38,820 nucleotides of DNA, from NCBI RefSeq assembly GCF_021729135.1, contig NZ_JAJTWW010000027.1, positions 1 through 38,820 on the forward strand. The letters run 5' to 3'. Shown here in pieces: positions 5,865-15,784 of this stretch; position 1 is the first letter of the stretch, and each line of letters begins with the position of its first letter. The notes under the pieces were generated by a model that worked only from the letters and a program-made list of their open reading frames with translations, was not told the origin of the DNA and did no database searches. This DNA comes from Brevibacterium daeguense (lineage in GTDB: Bacteria; Actinomycetota; Actinomycetes; Actinomycetales; Brevibacteriaceae). The position numbers were made by a program, and so were the translations under genes.

Positions 5865-6823
5865 ACGGTGCCTCCCTGGGGTGCCACCAGGCGCAAGGCG
5901 ATCCCGTCGAGGATGTCGGTTTCGCTCGTCATGATGCGCAGCCGTCCGCCGTCCTGCGTCACGAGCTCATCGACGCGTTCGACGATGTGCGAGAAGATGA
6001 GCCCACCGGCACCGATCACATCGGCGCGTCCCGGATGCATGTAGGGCAGCTCCCTGCGCTCCGCACGCGACATTCCCAGCAGCCGGTGCGAAGTCTGACG
6101 AAGCTCATCCAGCTGAAGCTCGGCGCCGTGGATGGCCTCGCGCTGGTACGCGGGCAGATCCAGCACGGCCGCGCTGATCGTGGTGATCGTGCCGGCCACG
6201 CCGACGAGGGTGCGGGCACGCTGCACGTCCACGGACTGCAGAGCCGAGTCGAATGCGGAATCGATGTCGGCGATGGCGGCGTCGGCCTCTGCGCTCGACG
6301 GCGGATCGGAGGGCAGGTGCCGCTCCGTGATGCGGACGCTGCCGATGTCCATGCTGACGACCTGGTCGACTGCGGTATCCCCGAGCACGAGCTCGGTGGA
6401 GCCGCCGCCGAGGTCCATCACCAGGTAGGGCGACTCCGTCTCGGGTCCGGCAACGCCTGCGGTAGCGCCCAGGAACGACAGCTCGGCCTCTTCGGCACCG
6501 CTGATGACCTCGGCGTCCACCCCGAGGCGCGAGCGCACTCCGTCGAAGAAGACGTCCCGATTGCTCACATCACGGCTGGCCGAGGTGGCGACGAAGCGCG
6601 TGACCTCCGGCTGGTGCTCGTTCGTCAGAGCGGCGAACTCCTCGCACACCGCGAAGGTCCGGTCGAGCGCCTCCGCCGCGAACTCGCCGGTCGCGTCGAC
6701 GCCCTGCCCGAGGCGCACGATCCGAGTCTCACGAACCACGTCCTCGACGACCCCGTCCTGGATATCGGCGATGAGGAGTCGCAGGGAGTTCGTTCCGCAG
6801 TCGAAGGCAGCTACACGAGTCAT
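5861..6823 (-). CDS. ppx: Exopolyphosphatase, Ppx/GppA family
   Basis: The 320-residue protein has the actin-like ATPase fold signatures of Ppx/GppA phosphatases: AFDCGTNSLRLLIAD at the N-terminus (residues 5-19) and MDLGGGSTELVLG in the middle. It is the short actinobacterial form (about 300-350 residues) lacking the C-terminal HD domain of E. coli Ppx. Members release phosphate from the ends of polyphosphate or hydrolyse pppGpp; sequence alone does not separate the two. It follows DUF501 with a gap of 30 bases, which holds its own TAAAGT hexamer six bases before the ATG, so it can be made from a leaderless message independently of ftsB-DUF501. Its TGA overlaps the CTG start of the downstream protease. 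Confidence 0.9.
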   Translation of the reverse strand: MTRVAAFDCGTNSLRLLIADIQDGVVEDVVRETRIVRLGQGVDATGEFAAEALDRTFAVCEEFAALTNEHQPEVTRFVATSASRDVSNRDVFFDGVRSRLGVDAEVISGAEEAELSFLGATAGVAGPETESPYLVMDLGGGSTELVLGDTAVDQVVSMDIGSVRITERHLPSDPPSSAEADAAIADIDSAFDSALQSVDVQRARTLVGVAGTITTISAAVLDLPAYQREAIHGAELQLDELRQTSHRLLGMSRAERRELPYMHPGRADVIGAGGLIFSHIVERVDELVTQDGGRLRIMTSETDILDGIALRLVAPQGGTV

Positions 6824-6829
6824 GTCTTC

Positions 6830-6835
6830 ACTTTA
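6830..6835 (-). promoter_or_regulatory. -10 element of ppx, leaderless spacing
   Basis: TAAAGT on the minus strand is followed by exactly six bases and the ATG at 6823. No Shine-Dalgarno is present in those six bases (GAAGAC). Confidence 0.55.
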
Positions 6836-6853
6836 AGGCACCGAATCCGGACC

Positions 6854-7351
6854 TCATTCCGCGGCTGGCACTCCGGTCATGAGATCGAGCGCCCGGTCCC
6901 CGATGGGATTCACACCCCGGCCGGCTGCCAGGGTGTGGCCCACCAGGGCATGGAGGCACTTGACGCGGGTGGGCATCCCGCCGGCGGAGAAGTCCTCGAT
7001 CTCCGCGACCTCGTCGATGCCGACGTCTGCGCCGAGCTTCTTCCGATCCGCGAGGTAGGCCTCGTGTGCCCGCTGGTACGCGGCCGCCAGCTCCGGATCC
7101 TCCCCGAGCTCAGCGGTCAGCTCGGCCATCACTCCGGCGGCTTCCAGCCGCGAGCACTCGGCGACGTACTCGGGATGAGTGAGGTAGTAGGTGGTGGGGA
7201 AGGGTGTGCCGTCCTCCAGGCGCGGAGCCGTCGCGACGACGACCGGCTCTCCGCCGGCGGTGCGGGCGGCGACGCCGATGACACCTCTCGGGACCCGTCC
7301 GAGCTGCCGGCGGATCGTCTCGTTGTCGTCGGTGGTGCACGGGGTGATCAT
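6854..7351 (-). CDS. DUF501 family protein
   Basis: The 165-residue protein contains the conserved DUF501 pattern: GRVPRGVIGVAARTAGGEP near the N-terminus, FPTTYYLTHPEYVAECSRLE in the centre, and near the C-terminus GMPTRVKCLHALVGHTLA, with Cys and His in an arrangement that could bind metal or act in catalysis. No function is established for the family. The start is fixed by the ATGA overlap with ftsB; the longer frame reaching 7411 simply runs back into ftsB. The position between the ftsB/divIC gene and ppx, downstream of eno, is a conserved actinobacterial neighbourhood. Confidence 0.9.
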   Translation of the reverse strand: MITPCTTDDNETIRRQLGRVPRGVIGVAARTAGGEPVVVATAPRLEDGTPFPTTYYLTHPEYVAECSRLEAAGVMAELTAELGEDPELAAAYQRAHEAYLADRKKLGADVGIDEVAEIEDFSAGGMPTRVKCLHALVGHTLAAGRGVNPIGDRALDLMTGVPAAE

Positions 7352-7881
7352 GGGCTGTCCTTCGTCGCGTAGCCGACCGACTTCAGCGAGTCGAGCAGCT
7401 CGATGTACCACGGCTGCTCGCGCATCGGTCGCTCGACCTTGTCCTGTGCGCTCGCCGAAGCGTCGTCCTCGATGTCATCGACGACGATATACGCATTCTC
7501 GCCGGGGCGGACGTAGTGCTGCTCCTGGCGCGCAACCCGTTCGATGTACTCGGGGTCCTCCAGCTGCTGCTGCTTGTCCTGCAGCTGCTCGACCTCGTTT
7601 CGGGTCTGCTCGATGTCCCTCTCCAGGGCGGTGATCTGCTGGATCTGCCGGATCCCGGTGTTGATGCTCGGGACGAACATCGCGACCAGCAGAACGACGA
7701 GCGTCATGAGGATGATGGACCTGGCCGACAGCTTGCGGCCTGCCGCGGTGTCATCGAGGGCAAGCGGATCCTCCGCTGCCACGGCCGCGGCGGAGCGTGA
7801 GCTGCGTACGGTGGCCTTCCGACCGCGAGCAGGTGCAGCCGAAGCCGGCCGCGAACCGGCTCGTCTGCGATTGCTGCTCAT
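7348..7881 (-). CDS. Septum formation initiator, FtsB/DivIC family
   Basis: This 177-residue single-pass membrane protein has a basic, disordered N-terminus (1-50), a membrane helix (about 53-72, ILMTLVVLLVAMFVPSI), a Gln/Glu-rich coiled coil (about 78-108) and the conserved DPEYIERVARQE segment, as in FtsB/DivIC. Such proteins form a trimer with FtsL and FtsQ/DivIB at the division septum. An ATG at 7899 is also in frame, but the ATG at 7881 has the better Shine-Dalgarno (GAGGTG), so it is preferred. It follows eno by about 100 bases and overlaps DUF501 by four bases (ATGA), so the two are coupled. The usual FtsB size is about 100 residues; the extra length is the N-terminal extension common in actinobacteria. 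Confidence 0.9.
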   Translation of the reverse strand: MSSNRRRAGSRPASAAPARGRKATVRSSRSAAAVAAEDPLALDDTAAGRKLSARSIILMTLVVLLVAMFVPSINTGIRQIQQITALERDIEQTRNEVEQLQDKQQQLEDPEYIERVARQEQHYVRPGENAYIVVDDIEDDASASAQDKVERPMREQPWYIELLDSLKSVGYATKDSP

Positions 7882-7983
7882 GACACCTCGAACGCGCATA
7901 GGGGAAGGGACGACGCGACATCTTCAGTGTGCCCCGCCTTCCCCTCCCCCGGGCGGATTGTCCGCGGGTGTGTTCGTCACTCC

Positions 7984-9414
<1,431 letters not shown>

Positions 9415-9458
9415 TCAGCTGAGATCCTGCCCGCTGCAGCCGGCGCCCGCAGTTCCCT

Positions 9459-10475
9459 TCAGCTATCACCCTGTTCGTCGCAGCGGGCGAACCGGGCCTG
9501 CCGGATGACGCGATCCTCTGCCCGCGCCGTCGCCTGACGCAGCGCAGATTCCGCGTCGACGCCGAGGCGGTGCGCGCGAGTGACCAGCGAGAACAGCTCT
9601 TCGCCGATCGCCTCCGCCGATTCCCGCTCCTCACCGGCGTCCTCGTGTTCGCCCGCGACCGCGGCCGGCACGGGGAGCTCGAGGCGCTCGATCCTGCCGA
9701 GCACGGATTGGGCTCGGGTCAGGGCGGGCATGGAGGCGGGAACGGATTCGAATGACGCGCGCGCCTGAGCTGCGCGAGCAGTGGCGGACGAGCGGGCAGG
9801 ATCGGCAGCGTCTGTCGCTTCGGCAGTGTCTGCCGCTCCGGCAGCGACGGGCGCTCCGGCAGCGCCCGGGACGGCTGCCTGACGTTCCGCGACCTTCACC
9901 GCCTCGTAGCGCCGCTCGACCTCCTCGATGTCCACTGGGCCGTCCGAGTCGAAGACGTGCGGATGGCGGCGAACGAGCTTGGCCTTGAGGCGTTCGACGA
10001 CCGCGGTGAATGCCTCGGCCGGACAGGGATCGGCGCGCAGCCGTGGCTCACCGGTGCTCTCCTCCCCTGTGCCCTCTTCCGCAGCCGCGCCAACCGCGCC
10101 ACCCGTCTCTACCGCGCCGCCGGCCGTCGCTGCCGCAGCCGCGCCTACCCCGTCGCCCACGTCTGCCGCGCCAGCCGCCGAATCGAGCAGCGCGGCGTGG
10201 AACAGCACCTGGTAGAGCACATCACCGAGCTCCCCCACCACCTCCTGGCGCGTCTTGCTGCCGGGAGCTCGGTCATGAGCGTCCAACGCGGCGAGCAGCT
10301 CATACGTCTCCTCCAGCAGATACTTCTGCAGGCTCGTATGGGTGTGCGCGGCAGCCCAGGGGCAACGGGCACGGATGTAGGCCATCACCTCGGTGATGTC
10401 GAGAGAGGCAACATCCGGACGCTCCCACGCCTGCGCCGGGCTCGACTGCGACCGTGCCGGTGGTGGTCCTGCCAT
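9459..10475 (-). CDS. mazG: MazG nucleoside triphosphate pyrophosphohydrolase with Ala/Gly-rich insertions
   Basis: The protein carries MazG signatures: CPWAAAHTHTSLQKYLLEE, with the metal-binding EETYE (residues 55-59), and GELGDVLYQVLFH (81-93); then RRHPHVFD and VERRYEAVK. MazG hydrolyses NTPs, including damaged or (p)ppGpp-related ones, to NMP and pyrophosphate. Two low-complexity Ala/Gly/Thr/Glu stretches interrupt it at about 97-145 and 200-240; typical MazG has only a short linker there. The C-terminal half keeps GEELFSLVTRAHRLGVDAESALRQAT, so the second MazG helix set is present though weakly conserved. The frame is open to 10559, but the hairpin at 10496-10532 and the lack of conservation favour the ATG at 10475 (338 residues). 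No strong Shine-Dalgarno precedes it. It lies just downstream of mfd, a classic arrangement. Confidence 0.88.
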   Translation of the reverse strand: MAGPPPARSQSSPAQAWERPDVASLDITEVMAYIRARCPWAAAHTHTSLQKYLLEETYELLAALDAHDRAPGSKTRQEVVGELGDVLYQVLFHAALLDSAAGAADVGDGVGAAAAATAGGAVETGGAVGAAAEEGTGEESTGEPRLRADPCPAEAFTAVVERLKAKLVRRHPHVFDSDGPVDIEEVERRYEAVKVAERQAAVPGAAGAPVAAGAADTAEATDAADPARSSATARAAQARASFESVPASMPALTRAQSVLGRIERLELPVPAAVAGEHEDAGEERESAEAIGEELFSLVTRAHRLGVDAESALRQATARAEDRVIRQARFARCDEQGDS

Positions 10476-10495
10476 CTGCGCCGCGCCCGGCTTCG

Positions 10496-10532
10496 GCGAG
10501 CCGTCAGGGCATCCCCGCCCCTGACGGCTCGC
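10496..10532. terminator. 14-bp hairpin between mfd and mazG
   Basis: GCGAGCCGTCAGGG (10496-10509) pairs perfectly with 10519-10532 around a nine-base loop. It follows the mfd stop by about 45 bases and precedes the mazG ATG by about 20. It may terminate or attenuate mfd transcripts. No T-tract follows on the minus strand. Confidence 0.6.
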
Positions 10533-10577
10533 CTCGATTCCGCGCCGCTCCTCACCCACCTCGGTGCTCCTCGCGGC

Positions 10578-13500
10578 TCACGAGGCGGACTCGGCGCCGA
10601 CCGGCGCCTTCCCGGCGGGCGCCTCGGCGTCCTTCTCCTCCGGCTTGGGCGCCGGGAAGATCGCGTCGAGGAATTCGGTGACCCACTGCAGCAGCGCCGA
10701 ATCGGTGAGGTCCTGCTTGTCGAACCCGGTGCCGGCCTGCGGCTTGGGCACGAGCACCGAGCGCAGCGCCGGCTTGATCAGCGCCTTGGGGTGCAGCCGC
10801 TTGAGGCGGACGATCTGCGAGTCGAGCGGTTCGACCGGACCGAAGCGGATGAAGTTGCCCTGGGTGACGATCTCGGAGATGCCGGACGCTCGTGCCCGGA
10901 TCCGCAGCCGCGCGACGTCGGCCAGCGTGTCGACAGCCGGCGGGTACGGCCCGTAGCGGTCGGTGAGCTCGGCGAGCACCTCGGCGACGTCCTCCTCGCG
11001 CGCGGCGGCCGCCAGCTTGCGATAGGCCTCCAGCCGCAGCCGTTCGTGCTCGACGTAGTCGGTGGGCAGGTGCGCGTCGATCGGCAGCTCGATGCGCATC
11101 TCGGGCTCCTCCTCGGCGCCCTCGCCCTTGAAGTTCGCGACCGCCTCGCCGACGAGCCGGACGTAGAGGTCGAAGCCGACGCCCTCGATGTGCCCCGACT
11201 GCTGACCGCCGAGCAGGTTGCCGGCGCCGCGGATCTCCAGGTCCTTCATCGCCACCTGCATGCCGGCGCCGAGCTCGGTGTGCGAGGCGACCGTCTGCAG
11301 CCTCTCGTGCGCGGTCTCCGTCAGCTGGGTCTCCGGCGGGTACAGGAAGTAGGCATAGGCGCGCTCACGGCTGCGACCCACGCGACCGCGCAGCTGGTGC
11401 AGCTGCGACAGGCCCATCCGGTCCGCGCGGTCGATGATCAGGGTGTTGGCATTCGAGATGTCGATGCCGGTCTCCACGATCGTGGTGCACACGAGCACGT
11501 CGAACTTCTTCTCCCAGAAGTCGACGATGACCTGCTCGAGGCGCTGCTCGCCCATCTTGCCGTGGGCGACAGCGATCCGCGCGTCGGGCACGAGCTCGGA
11601 GATGTGAGCGGCCACCCGCTCGATGTCCTGCACCTTGTTGTGGATGTAGAACACCTGCCCCTCACGCAGCAGCTCGCGCCGGATCGCGGCGGCGACCTGC
11701 TTGTCCTCGTGCTTGCCGACATAGGTCAGCACGGGATGGCGCTCCTCCGGAGGCGTCGCCAGGGTCGACATCTCACGGATACCGGTGACGGCCATCTCCA
11801 GGGTGCGCGGGATCGGGGTGGCGGACATCGCGAGCACGTCGACGTTGGTGCGCAGCGCCTTGAGCGTCTCCTTGTGCTCGACGCCGAACCGCTGTTCCTC
11901 GTCGATGATGACCAGTCCGAGGTCCTTGAACCGGACCTCCCCGCTGAGCAGCCGGTGGGTGCCGATGACGAGATCGAGCTTGCCGGCGGCCAGATCCTCC
12001 TTCACCTGCTGGCTCTGCGCCGCGGTCTGGAAGCGCGACAGTCCGGCGACGGTGACCGGGAATCCCGAATACCGCTCGGAGAACGTCTCGTAGTGCTGCT
12101 GGACGAGGAGCGTCGTGGGCACGAGCACGGCGACCTGCTTGCCGTCCTGGATCGCCTTGAACGCCGCGCGCACCGCGACCTCGGTCTTGCCGTAGCCCAC
12201 GTCGCCGCAGATCAGGCGATCCATCGGGATCTCCTTCTCCATGTCGGCCTTGACCTCGTCGATGGTCGTGAGCTGGTCGGGTGTCTCGATGTAGTGGAAG
12301 GCGTCCTCGAGCTCGCGCTGCCACGGCGTGTCCGGGGAGAACTGGTGGCCCCTGGTGGCCCGCCGGGCGGAGTACAGGCGGATCAGCTCGCCGGCGATCT
12401 CCTTGACCGCCTTGCGCGCCTTGGCCTTCGTCTTCGCCCAGTCGGAGCCGCCCATCTTGTTGACGCTCGGGTTCTCGCCTCCCACATACCGGGTCACCTG
12501 GTCGAGGGAGTCCGAGGGCACGTAGAGGCGGTCGCCGGGCTGCCCGCGCTTCGACGGCGCGTACTCGATCACCAGGTATTCGCGGGTGTGGGCGTTGGCG
12601 CCCCGGCCGGCGGTCCGCTGCACGAGCTCGACGAAGCGCCCCACCCCGTGCTGCTCGTGGACGACGAAATCGCCGGGCTTGAGGTCGAGCGGGTCGACCT
12701 GGTTGCGTTTCCGGCGCGATGGCAGGCGGCGCATGTCGCGGGTCGAGGTGGCCGCGGCTCGGCCGAGCACGTCGGCCTCGGTCAGCACGGCGAGTCTGAG
12801 CGACTCGACGACGAATCCGCCGTAGGCCGCCGCCGTCGTCACCGTCACCGTCCCCGCCTTGCCGGGTGCGGCGAGGTCGTCGGTGAAGGAGGCGGGCACC
12901 TCGGCCTCGGTGAAGACCTCGACGAGGCGCGTGCCGGGTCCCTTGCCCTCGGTGAGGACGTAGACCGTCCACGAATCGTGGGTGAGCTTCCGGACATCTC
13001 CGAGGATCGCCTCGACATCCCCGGAGTAGCCTCGGGGTTCGCGCGCATCGATGTCGTGGACCGCCTCGGGCTCCTCGACGAGCTCCGCATCGACTGCGAA
13101 GCCGCCGAGCTCCCACCACGGCAGGCCGATCACCGCCGCCCCCTCCCGAGTCTCCTGAAGGGTGCGGAAGCTCGCGGCCGACAGGTCGATGGGCGCTTCG
13201 CCCCCGTCCGAGGCGCCCGTCCAGGCGGCGGCGAGGAACTCCTCGGTGGTGGCCACCAGGTCCTCGGCGCGGGCGGAGACCTTCTGCGGTGCGGTGACGA
13301 TGATGCGGCTGTCCTGCGGCAGGCAGGCGATGAGCGGCTCCATGCCGTCGGCGAGCACCGGCGCCAGCGATTCCATGCCCTCCACCGCCGTGCCGTCGGC
13401 GATCCGCTCGAGCATGTCGCGGGCGGCGGGCAGGGTGTCGGCGAGTCCGCGCGCCCGCTCCCGCACCTGCGGCGTCAGCAGCACCTCCCGGCACGGCGGC

Positions 13501-14189
13501 GCCCAGAGTCGGAACTCGGCGCCGTCGGCGGTGGGGGTCGAGCGCTGGTCGGCGACGGAGAAGGGCCGGATCTCGTCGACCTCGTCCCCGAAGAACTCGA
13601 TGCGCAACGCGTGGTCGTCGGTGGGCGGGAAGATGTCGAGGATGCCGCCGCGCACGGCGTACTCGCCGCGACGGGACACCATGTCCACCCGCGAGTACGA
13701 GAGGGCCGACAGGCGCTCGGCGAGCTCCGTCAGCTCGGCGGTGTCACCGGTCGACAGGGCCACCGGCTCGAGATCACCCAGGCCCTTGACCAGCGGCTGC
13801 AGCAGCGCGCGCACCGGAGCGACCACGACGGACAGCTCTGCGCCGGGCTCCGGATGGGCGATCTTGCGCAGCACGGAGAGCCGGCGGCCGACGGTGTCGG
13901 AGCGCGGTGAGAGCTTCTCGTGCGGCAGGGTCTCCCAGCTCGGGAAGACCTCCACCCGGTCGGAGGGGAGATGATCTCCGAGCGCATCCGCCAGTTCGTC
14001 GGCCTCGCGCCCGGTGGCGGTCACGGCGAGCACAGTGGCTGATCGGGCCGCGCCGGCGATGAGGAGTGGCCACAGCCCCTTGACGGCATTGACGGAGCCC
14101 TGGCCGGCGGTCGGGTCGGCCAGGGCGGCGGCGGCCTCGGAGTAAGCCGAATGCGAATCGAGTGTGGTGGAGATTCCGGTCAAAGACAC
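10578..14189 (-). CDS. mfd: Transcription-repair coupling factor
   Basis: The 1203-residue ATPase removes RNA polymerase stalled at DNA lesions and recruits UvrA. Domain order: UvrB-like N-terminal region (about 1-350, with FPSWETLPHEKLSPRSDTV); the RNA-polymerase-interaction domain (KPGDFVVHEQHGVGRFVEL, about 500-570); and a superfamily 2 helicase core with Walker A GDVGYGKTEVA near 661-671, DEEQRFGVEHKE near 761, SATPIPRTL, and the TRG/RecG-like DLEIRGAGNLLG segment. The C-terminal UvrA-binding-inhibiting domain runs to about 1150 and ends in an acidic, Ala-rich tail. The start is a GTG with TACACT exactly six bases upstream, so the message is probably leaderless. It heads the mfd-mazG-eno-ftsB series. 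Confidence 0.97.
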   Translation of the reverse strand: MSLTGISTTLDSHSAYSEAAAALADPTAGQGSVNAVKGLWPLLIAGAARSATVLAVTATGREADELADALGDHLPSDRVEVFPSWETLPHEKLSPRSDTVGRRLSVLRKIAHPEPGAELSVVVAPVRALLQPLVKGLGDLEPVALSTGDTAELTELAERLSALSYSRVDMVSRRGEYAVRGGILDIFPPTDDHALRIEFFGDEVDEIRPFSVADQRSTPTADGAEFRLWAPPCREVLLTPQVRERARGLADTLPAARDMLERIADGTAVEGMESLAPVLADGMEPLIACLPQDSRIIVTAPQKVSARAEDLVATTEEFLAAAWTGASDGGEAPIDLSAASFRTLQETREGAAVIGLPWWELGGFAVDAELVEEPEAVHDIDAREPRGYSGDVEAILGDVRKLTHDSWTVYVLTEGKGPGTRLVEVFTEAEVPASFTDDLAAPGKAGTVTVTTAAAYGGFVVESLRLAVLTEADVLGRAAATSTRDMRRLPSRRKRNQVDPLDLKPGDFVVHEQHGVGRFVELVQRTAGRGANAHTREYLVIEYAPSKRGQPGDRLYVPSDSLDQVTRYVGGENPSVNKMGGSDWAKTKAKARKAVKEIAGELIRLYSARRATRGHQFSPDTPWQRELEDAFHYIETPDQLTTIDEVKADMEKEIPMDRLICGDVGYGKTEVAVRAAFKAIQDGKQVAVLVPTTLLVQQHYETFSERYSGFPVTVAGLSRFQTAAQSQQVKEDLAAGKLDLVIGTHRLLSGEVRFKDLGLVIIDEEQRFGVEHKETLKALRTNVDVLAMSATPIPRTLEMAVTGIREMSTLATPPEERHPVLTYVGKHEDKQVAAAIRRELLREGQVFYIHNKVQDIERVAAHISELVPDARIAVAHGKMGEQRLEQVIVDFWEKKFDVLVCTTIVETGIDISNANTLIIDRADRMGLSQLHQLRGRVGRSRERAYAYFLYPPETQLTETAHERLQTVASHTELGAGMQVAMKDLEIRGAGNLLGGQQSGHIEGVGFDLYVRLVGEAVANFKGEGAEEEPEMRIELPIDAHLPTDYVEHERLRLEAYRKLAAAAREEDVAEVLAELTDRYGPYPPAVDTLADVARLRIRARASGISEIVTQGNFIRFGPVEPLDSQIVRLKRLHPKALIKPALRSVLVPKPQAGTGFDKQDLTDSALLQWVTEFLDAIFPAPKPEEKDAEAPAGKAPVGAESAS

Positions 14190-14195
14190 GCAACA

Positions 14196-14201
14196 AGTGT
14201 A
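14196..14201 (-). promoter_or_regulatory. -10 element of mfd, leaderless spacing
   Basis: TACACT on the minus strand, then exactly six bases, then the GTG at 14189. No Shine-Dalgarno is present. The divergent rhomboid gene begins 100 bases away. Confidence 0.6.
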
Positions 14202-14277
14202 CTCACCGGATCAGGACCCGTGCGGATCGGCCCGGCACTCCGGCCCGATCTCGGACCGCGGACTCAGGCAGCTCTGA

Positions 14278-14283
14278 GACACT
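14278..14283 (+). promoter_or_regulatory. Possible -10 element of the rhomboid gene
   Basis: GACACT lies exactly six bases before the ATG at 14290. The first base departs from TANNNT, so this is weaker than the sites at mfd, ppx, ndh, purN and clpS. No Shine-Dalgarno precedes the ATG. Confidence 0.35.
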
Positions 14284-14289
14284 GGGTGC

Positions 14290-14982
14290 ATGAGCCTGAG
14301 CCGACAGCCCTCGCCGTCACCCGAACCGTCGCTGACCGGAGAGCTGGGGCGCTCCCTGACGCGCTTCCTCCATCCCGTCGCACTGCTCGCCCTCATGTGG
14401 GTCGTCCGAGCAGCTGACTTCGTGCTGCCGGGCACGTTCAACACCTACGGGATCCGCGCCTGGGACATCACCAGCCTGTTCGGACTGGCGACCTCTCCGG
14501 TGCTGCATTCCGGATGGGGGCACCTGCTGGCCAACACCGTGCCATTCCTCATCCTCGGGCTGCTCGTGGCCGCAGACGGCGCGCGCAGGTTCTGGGTGGT
14601 CACGGCGATCATCGCGGCGGTCGGCGGAATCGGCACGTGGGTCGTCAACTTCCCCGGCACCGTCACCGTGGGCGCCTCGGGACTGGTCTTCGGCTACTTC
14701 GGCTATCTGGCAGGGCGGGCAGTGTTCGTGAAGTCGATGGCCCACCGGATCGGATACGCGGTCGTCGCCGTCTTCGTGGTGCTGACCTTCGGCGGATCGA
14801 TGCTCATCGGCGTGCTGCCGCTCTACCCGGGCATCTCCTGGCAGGGGCATCTGTTCGGTGCTGTGGGCGGAGCCATCGCGGCGTGGCTGCTGGCCCGCGG
14901 CGACAACCGCCGTGCGCTCGAGGCAAGACAGGCCCGCGTGCACCGGGACGATCCGTACGGTCTGCGCGACCTCGGTCTCTGA
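14290..14982 (+). CDS. Rhomboid family intramembrane serine protease
   Basis: The 230-residue polytopic membrane protein has the rhomboid catalytic dyad: Ser in GASGLVFGYFGY (S130) and His in WQGHLFGAVGGA (H187). The supporting HSGWGHLLANT motif (H78, N82) is also present, and hydrophobic segments are spaced for six helices. Rhomboids cleave other membrane proteins within the bilayer; the substrate here is unknown. Cytosolic ends are polar: a Ser/Pro-rich N-terminus of 25 residues and a basic C-terminus of about 30. It is transcribed divergently from mfd and convergently with pth. The ATG is the only reasonable start. Confidence 0.92.
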   Translation: MSLSRQPSPSPEPSLTGELGRSLTRFLHPVALLALMWVVRAADFVLPGTFNTYGIRAWDITSLFGLATSPVLHSGWGHLLANTVPFLILGLLVAADGARRFWVVTAIIAAVGGIGTWVVNFPGTVTVGASGLVFGYFGYLAGRAVFVKSMAHRIGYAVVAVFVVLTFGGSMLIGVLPLYPGISWQGHLFGAVGGAIAAWLLARGDNRRALEARQARVHRDDPYGLRDLGL

Positions 14983-14986
14983 GGCT

Positions 14987-15084
14987 GCTCTTCCTCTGCG
15001 GCCGCTCTTCCTCTGGGGCCTTCCGTCGGCCCGCTTCTCGGCTCGCTCTTCAGACCGCGCTTCAGACCGTCTGTCAGACCGCGC
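14987..15084. repeat. Two sets of short tandem repeats between rhomboid and pth ends
   Basis: A 17-bp unit is duplicated with one mismatch (14987-15003 and 15004-15020). About 30 bases later a 12- to 13-bp unit containing TCAGACCG occurs three times (from 15049, 15061 and about 15074), the last running into the end of pth. These fill the 91-base convergent gap. Confidence 0.75.
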
Positions 15085-15673
15085 GGGCGTGGAACTTCTG
15101 CTGAGCCGCCTCCAGCCCTTCGGCGACCAGCAGCTCGGTCGCATCGGCCAGCTCGCCGATGAAGATCGGCAGCGTCGAGCGCTCGTCCTTGGTGAACGGC
15201 TTGAGGACGTAGTCGGCGGTGTCCATCCGCCCGGGTGGCCTGCCGACGCCGGCCCGGACTCGCAGGTAGTCTTTGGTGCCGAGTGACTGGGTCATCGAAC
15301 GCAACCCGTTGTGGCCGCCCTCGCCGCCACCGATCTTGAGCTTGATCGCTTCGAATGGCAGATCCACGTCGTCGTGGATCGCAATGATCCGCTCCGGCTC
15401 CACCGAATGGAACTGCGCGACCTGCGCGACCGGGGGGCCGGAGACGTTCATGTAGGTGAGCGTCTTCATCAGCACCACCCGGGGTCCGGGCAGCCCGCCC
15501 ACAGCCGGCAGTCGGCCGCCGGCAGCGATCGCCTTGGCCTTCGTGCTCCTGAGAGTCGCGCCGAGGCGCCCCGCGAGCTCGTCGACCACCATCTGCCCGA
15601 TGTTGTGCCGGGTGGCGGTATAGCGGTCCCCCGGGTTTCCCAGTCCGACGACGAGCCAGGTATCACCGGCCAC
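15074..15673 (-). CDS. pth: Peptidyl-tRNA hydrolase
   Basis: The 199-residue enzyme releases tRNA from peptidyl-tRNAs that drop off the ribosome. The family signature is clear: WLVVGLGNPGDRYTATRHNI with catalytic His23, then MKTLTYMNVSGPPVAQ, HDDVDLPF, and GGEGGHNGLRSM. The start is GTG at 15673, preceded by AAGGAG seven bases upstream. It lies downstream of rplY across a strong hairpin, the conserved rplY-pth order of actinobacteria, and both act in translation. Confidence 0.97.
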   Translation of the reverse strand: MAGDTWLVVGLGNPGDRYTATRHNIGQMVVDELAGRLGATLRSTKAKAIAAGGRLPAVGGLPGPRVVLMKTLTYMNVSGPPVAQVAQFHSVEPERIIAIHDDVDLPFEAIKLKIGGGEGGHNGLRSMTQSLGTKDYLRVRAGVGRPPGRMDTADYVLKPFTKDERSTLPIFIGELADATELLVAEGLEAAQQKFHARAV

Positions 15674-15694
15674 CGGTCATCTCCTTCGCACTCC

Positions 15695-15734
15695 GTGAGG
15701 GGCGCTCGATCCCATGGATCGACGCGCCCCTCAC
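15695..15734. terminator. Long bulged hairpin between rplY and pth
   Basis: An 18-bp stem (15695-15712 with 15716-15734) has a single bulged C and a three-base loop. It lies between the rplY stop and the pth Shine-Dalgarno. It probably terminates or attenuates the rplY message, or processes the rplY-pth transcript; no T-tract follows. Confidence 0.6.
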
Positions 15735-15784
15735 ACGGGTAGTCGTGCCGTCCTCGCTCGGACTGCAGATCTGTCGAGCAGTCC

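Noticed and set aside
9957..13910. A 1317-codon open frame on the plus strand opposite mfd and mazG
   Set aside because: It is an antisense shadow of high-GC coding DNA: the translation is rich in Arg, Gly and Leu with no domain, and the opposite frame encodes full Mfd and MazG motifs.
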